This document shows, piece by piece, positions 60,330 to 64,000 of a stretch of DNA of 64,000 nt. This DNA is from Actinoplanes cyaneus (GTDB lineage: Bacteria; Actinomycetota; Actinomycetes; Mycobacteriales; Micromonosporaceae). The stretch spans positions 62,001 to 126,000 of the forward strand of contig NZ_BOMH01000001.1 of NCBI RefSeq assembly GCF_016862095.1, read 5' to 3'. Below the pieces are notes generated by a model, which saw only the letters and a list, made by a program, of their open reading frames with translations, was not told the DNA's origin and did no database searches. Within the stretch, counting starts at the first letter, position 1. Each line of letters starts with the position of its first letter. Position numbers and translations under genes: made by a program.

Positions 60330-63300
60330 TCACGGCGCGGTGGTGAAGACCGCGTCGACCCAGTAGTTGCCGGCGTTCCAGCTCGACGTCGGGAACGTCT
60401 TGCCGGTGCTGGCCTTGAACAACCCGTTGTGACCGGCGGGATCCGTGTCGGCCAGCGCGGTCAGCGGATACGAGCTGTGCGCCGATCCGAAGTAGGCCCC
60501 GCTGTACGAGTAGAAGCCCTCGGTCGTGTGGTAGGACACGACGTACGGCGTGTTGGCCGTGATCTCCACCGGAGTGGCGAACGTCAGCGTCTGCCACCCA
60601 CTGGACGTCTCGTTGGAGAACGTTCCGCTGGCCAGTTCCGTCCCGTCGTTGGCCCACAGGGTGCCGGTGTGCGTGCCGGTGTTCCGGTCGCCCTTGTAGA
60701 ACTTCACGCCGGTCACGTAGCCGTCGACCGACGAGGTGAACCGCATGCCCAGTTCGAGCGACGCCGCCTCGGCCGCGCTCTCCACGTCGGGCGTGGACGC
60801 CGGGCTGAACACCGTGCACGGGCAGGCCACGCCGGTCCCGGTGGTGAACTGCCAGGTCACCGGCGCGGTCATCGCGTTGCCCCACTGGTCGGAGGCCTGA
60901 ACGGACGCGGTGTATTCGGTGTTGGCGGCCAGGGCGCTGTCCGGCGTCAGGGTCGCCTTGCGGGTCGTGTCGTCGTAGGAGACCTTCGCGTCGACGTTGA
61001 TGCTGCCCGCCTTCAGCGTGAAGGCGACCGTCGCCGGGTCGATGTCGTGGTCGAACGTCGCCGTCACCTTGGTGTTGCGGGCGACGCTGGCGTCCCCGGC
61101 CGCCGGCGTTTTCACCGTCACGGTCGGCGGCGTGGTCGACGCCGAGCTCGTCTCGACGACCGCGTCCACCCAGTAGTTGGTGTCGCCGAAGCTCAGGTTC
61201 GGGAATCCGCCGTTGACCCCGTACTTGTAAACGCCGTTGGGCGTGGACGCCCCGGACTGCAGCTGCTTCACGATGCCGTCACCGGCACCCTTGGTGCTGA
61301 AGTATCCGCTGGAGTACGAGTAGTGCCCGGTCGGCGTGTAGTAGGAGACGACGTAGGTGGTGTTCGCCGCGATCGAGACCGGCTTGGTGAAGGTCATCGT
61401 CTGCCAGCCGCTGGCCGTCTCCCCGGTGAAGGTCCCCGAGGCGAGCAGCTTGCCGCTGGTCGTCCAGAGCCGGCCCAGGTGGGTGCCGGTGTTAGCGGTC
61501 GCCTTGTAGAACCTGACCCCGGTGACCGACGCGGGGACGGCGACCTGGAACTTGGCGCCCAGCTCGTTCGCGTTGCCGTCGAACGAGTCGACCTTGGCGG
61601 GCGCGTCGGTCGCCTTGTACGTGGTGCACGGGCACTGCTGCGGCCCGACGGTCAGGTTGACCGTCTTGGTCGTGCCGAAGTTCAGGCTGTCGTCGATGCC
61701 CCGGACCTTGAGCGTGGCCGGGCCCTCGGCGACCGGCGTCCAGGTGTACGTCCAGGTGCCCAGGCCGGTGGCCGCGTTCCAGGTCGTCCCGTTGTCGGTG
61801 GACACCTCGACCCGGCCGAGCTGGCCGCCGGTGTCGGCGGCGGTGCCGGTCACCGTGATCGGCGACAGTTTCGGCACTGTGGTGCCGGCGGCCGGCGCGG
61901 TGACGGTGACGGCCGGGCCGGTCGTGTCGGTCGGCAGGGACGGCATGGTCAGGTTCGTCTGCAGCGTCTTGGGCATGGCGCCCATGTCGGCCAGCACGTT
62001 GGCGGTGGCCTGCTGCATCCGCTTGTCCTCGGAGGTGGCCGGGCCGGTGTGCAGGGTGCTCAGGCCCCACGACCACTGGACGGTGCCGGAGCCGAAGACG
62101 AGCGCGCCGGAGGTCGCGTCCCGGTACATCATGATGTTGTGGGTGGCGACGCCGTTGCCGTAGTTGTTGCCCTCGTCGAGCAGCATGGTCTCGTCGGTGA
62201 TCTGCAGGGTGGTCGAGGAGAACGCGATGGCGCCGGGCGGCCGGGCCGCGTTCTCCACGTCGGAGTCCCATTCGTAGCCGAGGGTGCCGACCGGGAAGGT
62301 CGCCACTTCGCCGTCGGTGAGGTTCCTGATGGTGGTGTCCCGCCACAGGCGCATGTTCTTGAACTTCGCGGTCACCGTGATCGCGTCGTTGCGGTAGCCG
62401 TTCACCGAGAAGAGCGTGCCGGTGATCTGGTTCTGCGGCTTGTTGCCGCCGGTCCCGGCGCCGGCCGGGTCACCCCAGGTGCCGGTCCACTGCCCGCTCG
62501 GGTCGGCGACGCCGTTCGGCGGGTTCTGCTTCATCTTGGTCATCTTGTAGCAGACCAGGGTGCGGTTGGCGCCGCCGTCGGTGGCGATGGACGGTTCCCA
62601 GCGGGTCCGCCAGAACGCCTCGTTGCCGCTGAAGAAGGCCAGGTTGACCCCGGCCGCGCGGGCGTTCTTGACGTTGTCCCAGATGCCCTGGTCCCAGTAT
62701 TCGTCATGACCCGACGACAGGTAGACCTTGTGTTTGGGCAGCAGCGCCGGCTTGGTGGAGACGTCGAGGTTCGACGCGTAGCTCACGTCGTACCCGTTGC
62801 GCTCCAGCCACTGGATCATCGGGTATTCGCTGGCCAGGATCGCGTTGTCACCGGCGATGCGCATCGGCCGGTTGTAACTGACCTTGTACGCGCGGCGGTC
62901 CGGGGCCGGGCCGCCACCCTCGTACAGATTCTGGCCACCCCAGGAGTTGTACGCCTGCCAGGTCTCGTCGGACGTCTGCACCAGCACCTTGGAGGTGCTG
63001 TTGTCGTTGGCGACCACGAACGGGTAGGGCATGTAGCCCTCGCCGTTGCCCTGGTCGAGCGCGGCGAGGTAGACGCCGGACACCGCGTCGGACGGCACGG
63101 TCCAGGTCACGTTGGTCGTCCAGTTGCCGCAGTCGACCAGGCCGGTGGCCGTGTCGTGCAGGCAGGGGTCCTGCACCTTCGCCGGGAACGTGCCGGCCGG
63201 CGACGTCGGCATCTTCCGCGCGCCGTTGCCGTTGTAGTAGCCCAGGCGGAAGAAGCTGACCGTGAACGCGGTCGGCGAGTTCACCTTCAGCTTGAGCGAC

Positions 63301-63524
63301 TCGCCGGGCTGCACGCTGACCTTGGTGGTGAAGCCCTCGATGTCGCCCCACGAACTGTCGCCGTACCAGTCGTCGAGCGGGGTGCCCTGCTTCGAGTTCT
63401 CACAGACGATCGGATTGGAGTTGACCCCACATGGGTCGTCAGCCGCGAGGACCGCGCCGGGAAGCGCGATCACCGCCCCGACGATCAGCGCCGAGATGAC
63501 GCCGGACATTAGTCTGGATCTCAA
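60330..63524 (-). CDS. Large secreted protein: N,N-dimethylformamidase-like domain, Ig-like modules and two DUF4082 domains
   Basis: Secreted protein of about 1064 aa. A signal helix (LMSGVISALIVGAVIALPGA) is followed by a domain that resembles the large subunit of N,N-dimethylformamidase (residues about 30-520; SSGHDEYWDQGIWDN, GNEAFWRTRWEPS). Ig-like modules lie at about 535-625 and 795-900. Two DUF4082 domains (about 630-790 and 905-1060) each start CPCT.F and contain VTGVKFYKG.RNTGTHTG. The start is uncertain among TTG 63524, GTG 63545 and ATG 63509. It follows the beta-helix gene and is probably in one operon. Confidence 0.82.
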   Translation of the reverse strand: MRSRLMSGVISALIVGAVIALPGAVLAADDPCGVNSNPIVCENSKQGTPLDDWYGDSSWGDIEGFTTKVSVQPGESLKLKVNSPTAFTVSFFRLGYYNGNGARKMPTSPAGTFPAKVQDPCLHDTATGLVDCGNWTTNVTWTVPSDAVSGVYLAALDQGNGEGYMPYPFVVANDNSTSKVLVQTSDETWQAYNSWGGQNLYEGGGPAPDRRAYKVSYNRPMRIAGDNAILASEYPMIQWLERNGYDVSYASNLDVSTKPALLPKHKVYLSSGHDEYWDQGIWDNVKNARAAGVNLAFFSGNEAFWRTRWEPSIATDGGANRTLVCYKMTKMKQNPPNGVADPSGQWTGTWGDPAGAGTGGNKPQNQITGTLFSVNGYRNDAITVTAKFKNMRLWRDTTIRNLTDGEVATFPVGTLGYEWDSDVENAARPPGAIAFSSTTLQITDETMLLDEGNNYGNGVATHNIMMYRDATSGALVFGSGTVQWSWGLSTLHTGPATSEDKRMQQATANVLADMGAMPKTLQTNLTMPSLPTDTTGPAVTVTAPAAGTTVPKLSPITVTGTAADTGGQLGRVEVSTDNGTTWNAATGLGTWTYTWTPVAEGPATLKVRGIDDSLNFGTTKTVNLTVGPQQCPCTTYKATDAPAKVDSFDGNANELGAKFQVAVPASVTGVRFYKATANTGTHLGRLWTTSGKLLASGTFTGETASGWQTMTFTKPVSIAANTTYVVSYYTPTGHYSYSSGYFSTKGAGDGIVKQLQSGASTPNGVYKYGVNGGFPNLSFGDTNYWVDAVVETSSASTTPPTVTVKTPAAGDASVARNTKVTATFDHDIDPATVAFTLKAGSINVDAKVSYDDTTRKATLTPDSALAANTEYTASVQASDQWGNAMTAPVTWQFTTGTGVACPCTVFSPASTPDVESAAEAASLELGMRFTSSVDGYVTGVKFYKGDRNTGTHTGTLWANDGTELASGTFSNETSSGWQTLTFATPVEITANTPYVVSYHTTEGFYSYSGAYFGSAHSSYPLTALADTDPAGHNGLFKASTGKTFPTSSWNAGNYWVDAVFTTAP

Positions 63525-63557
63525 CTTGTGCTCTTTTCCCGCCACAGAAAATGATCA

Positions 63558-64000
63558 TCATTTAGGTTGTGGAACCTGTTTCTTCGTGGGCACCCCGTCG
63601 ATCGTCCCCACCACGTTGTTCGACCATTCGCCGTACGTCGCCGTGCAGTTGTTGTCGCATCCACCGGCGGCGTCCCAATGCGTCGGGCCGAAGACGTTGT
63701 CCGTGACACGCAGGCCCGACCCGGTTTGGGCATAGAGGCCATAAGCGCCGAGAGAGATGAAGCTGTTGCGTACGGAATAGTCGCGCAGCACCGATCCGTC
63801 GACACTCTGGGTGAACAGGACGGCGGTGATCGCCTTCCAGTAGTTCTTCACCTCTTTGCCGGTGTGCGCGTCGATCCCCGGTTCCAGGCGACTGTTCTCG
63901 ATCGTCACCGGCCCGGTCCCGCCGTACGGGAAGACGCCCCCGGTGTGCGCCTCACCCGGATCGCTCAGGTTCGCGATGTAGTTGTCGTGCAGCCAGCTGT
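63558..64000 (-). CDS. Secreted right-handed beta-helix protein, 5' end outside the window
   Basis: Frame open from the right edge to a stop at 63558, at least 147 codons. Repeated strand-turn pattern (IANLSDPGEAHTGGVFPYGG, VTIENSRLEPG, VLRDYSVRNSFISLGAYGLY, LRVTDNVFGP) is typical of parallel beta-helix glycan-binding or lyase folds. Asn-rich turns are evident. No catalytic residues can be judged from this fragment. It lies 33 bp upstream of the DUF4082 gene. Confidence 0.7.
   Translation of the reverse strand, partial: SWLHDNYIANLSDPGEAHTGGVFPYGGTGPVTIENSRLEPGIDAHTGKEVKNYWKAITAVLFTQSVDGSVLRDYSVRNSFISLGAYGLYAQTGSGLRVTDNVFGPTHWDAAGGCDNNCTATYGEWSNNVVGTIDGVPTKKQVPQPK

Overview
The window is very GC-rich, densely coding DNA with strong third-position GC bias, frequent GTG and TTG starts, many ATGA or GTGA stop/start overlaps and families typical of Actinomycetota. 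Gene content and the style of the small proteins and intergenic hairpins suggest a Micromonosporaceae member (Actinoplanes-like). The family is an inference; the phylum is fairly secure. I see no rRNA, tRNA, CRISPR array, integrase, transposase or phage gene.

Layout. 1-3329 (-): 5' part of a large secreted subtilase that runs off the left edge. 3840-15599 (-): one long operon of alpha/beta hydrolase, SsuD-like flavin monooxygenase, SfnB/DszC-like flavoprotein, a complete Opp/Dpp-type ABC importer and a heterodimeric ABC exporter. 16032-23136: a LysR regulator divergent from a PanE-rhodanese fusion, a GlcD-type oxidase and a large FAD/Fe-S oxidase. 23300-28659: GNAT, an uncertain small gene, a secreted propeller-like protein, a membrane protein and a Tat-exported PHP-domain protein. 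28853-31366 (+): a three-gene ABC-2 exporter. 31671-34199: a haem-oxygenase-like iron protein divergent from a CDGSH protein, then a DUF4166/SRPBCC pair. 34398-38487 (+): an NAD-dependent DNA ligase and a membrane histidine kinase. 38498-53738: a surface-glycan sugar cluster (Gfo/Idh, epimerase, two DegT/DnrJ aminotransferases, WbpD-like acetyltransferase, AsnB-like protein, acyltransferase-3, MFS) ending in a 2-oxo-acid dehydrogenase E1 alpha/E1 beta pair and a lipoyl-E3BD-NeuD fusion. 53892-64000: secreted lipase, NarL-type two-component pair, class C beta-lactamase-like hydrolase, GT2 glycosyltransferase, and secreted DUF4082 and beta-helix proteins running off the right edge.

How the genes work together. 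The left operon and the PanE-rhodanese/GlcD block look like uptake and oxidation of small organic, plausibly organosulfur, compounds. The glycan cluster looks able to make a 2,3-diamino-uronate-type sugar by the WbpB/WbpE/WbpD scheme. The E1/lipoyl-NeuD operon could add an acyl group taken directly from a 2-oxo acid, without free acyl-CoA.

Most novel signals. (1) The lipoyl-E3BD-NeuD fusion with its own E1 pair. (2) A 77-bp cassette found twice, 91 percent identical, placed exactly at the stop/start overlap between ABC-transporter genes; it carries a 26-codon mini-ORF and a Shine-Dalgarno sequence. (3) Eight intergenic palindromes of 50-51 bp with GCTGG/CCAGC ends and changing but still-pairing stems. 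(4) Tandem copies of the response-regulator start region between a kinase and its regulator. (5) A five-fold repeat at the prodomain/catalytic junction of the subtilase.
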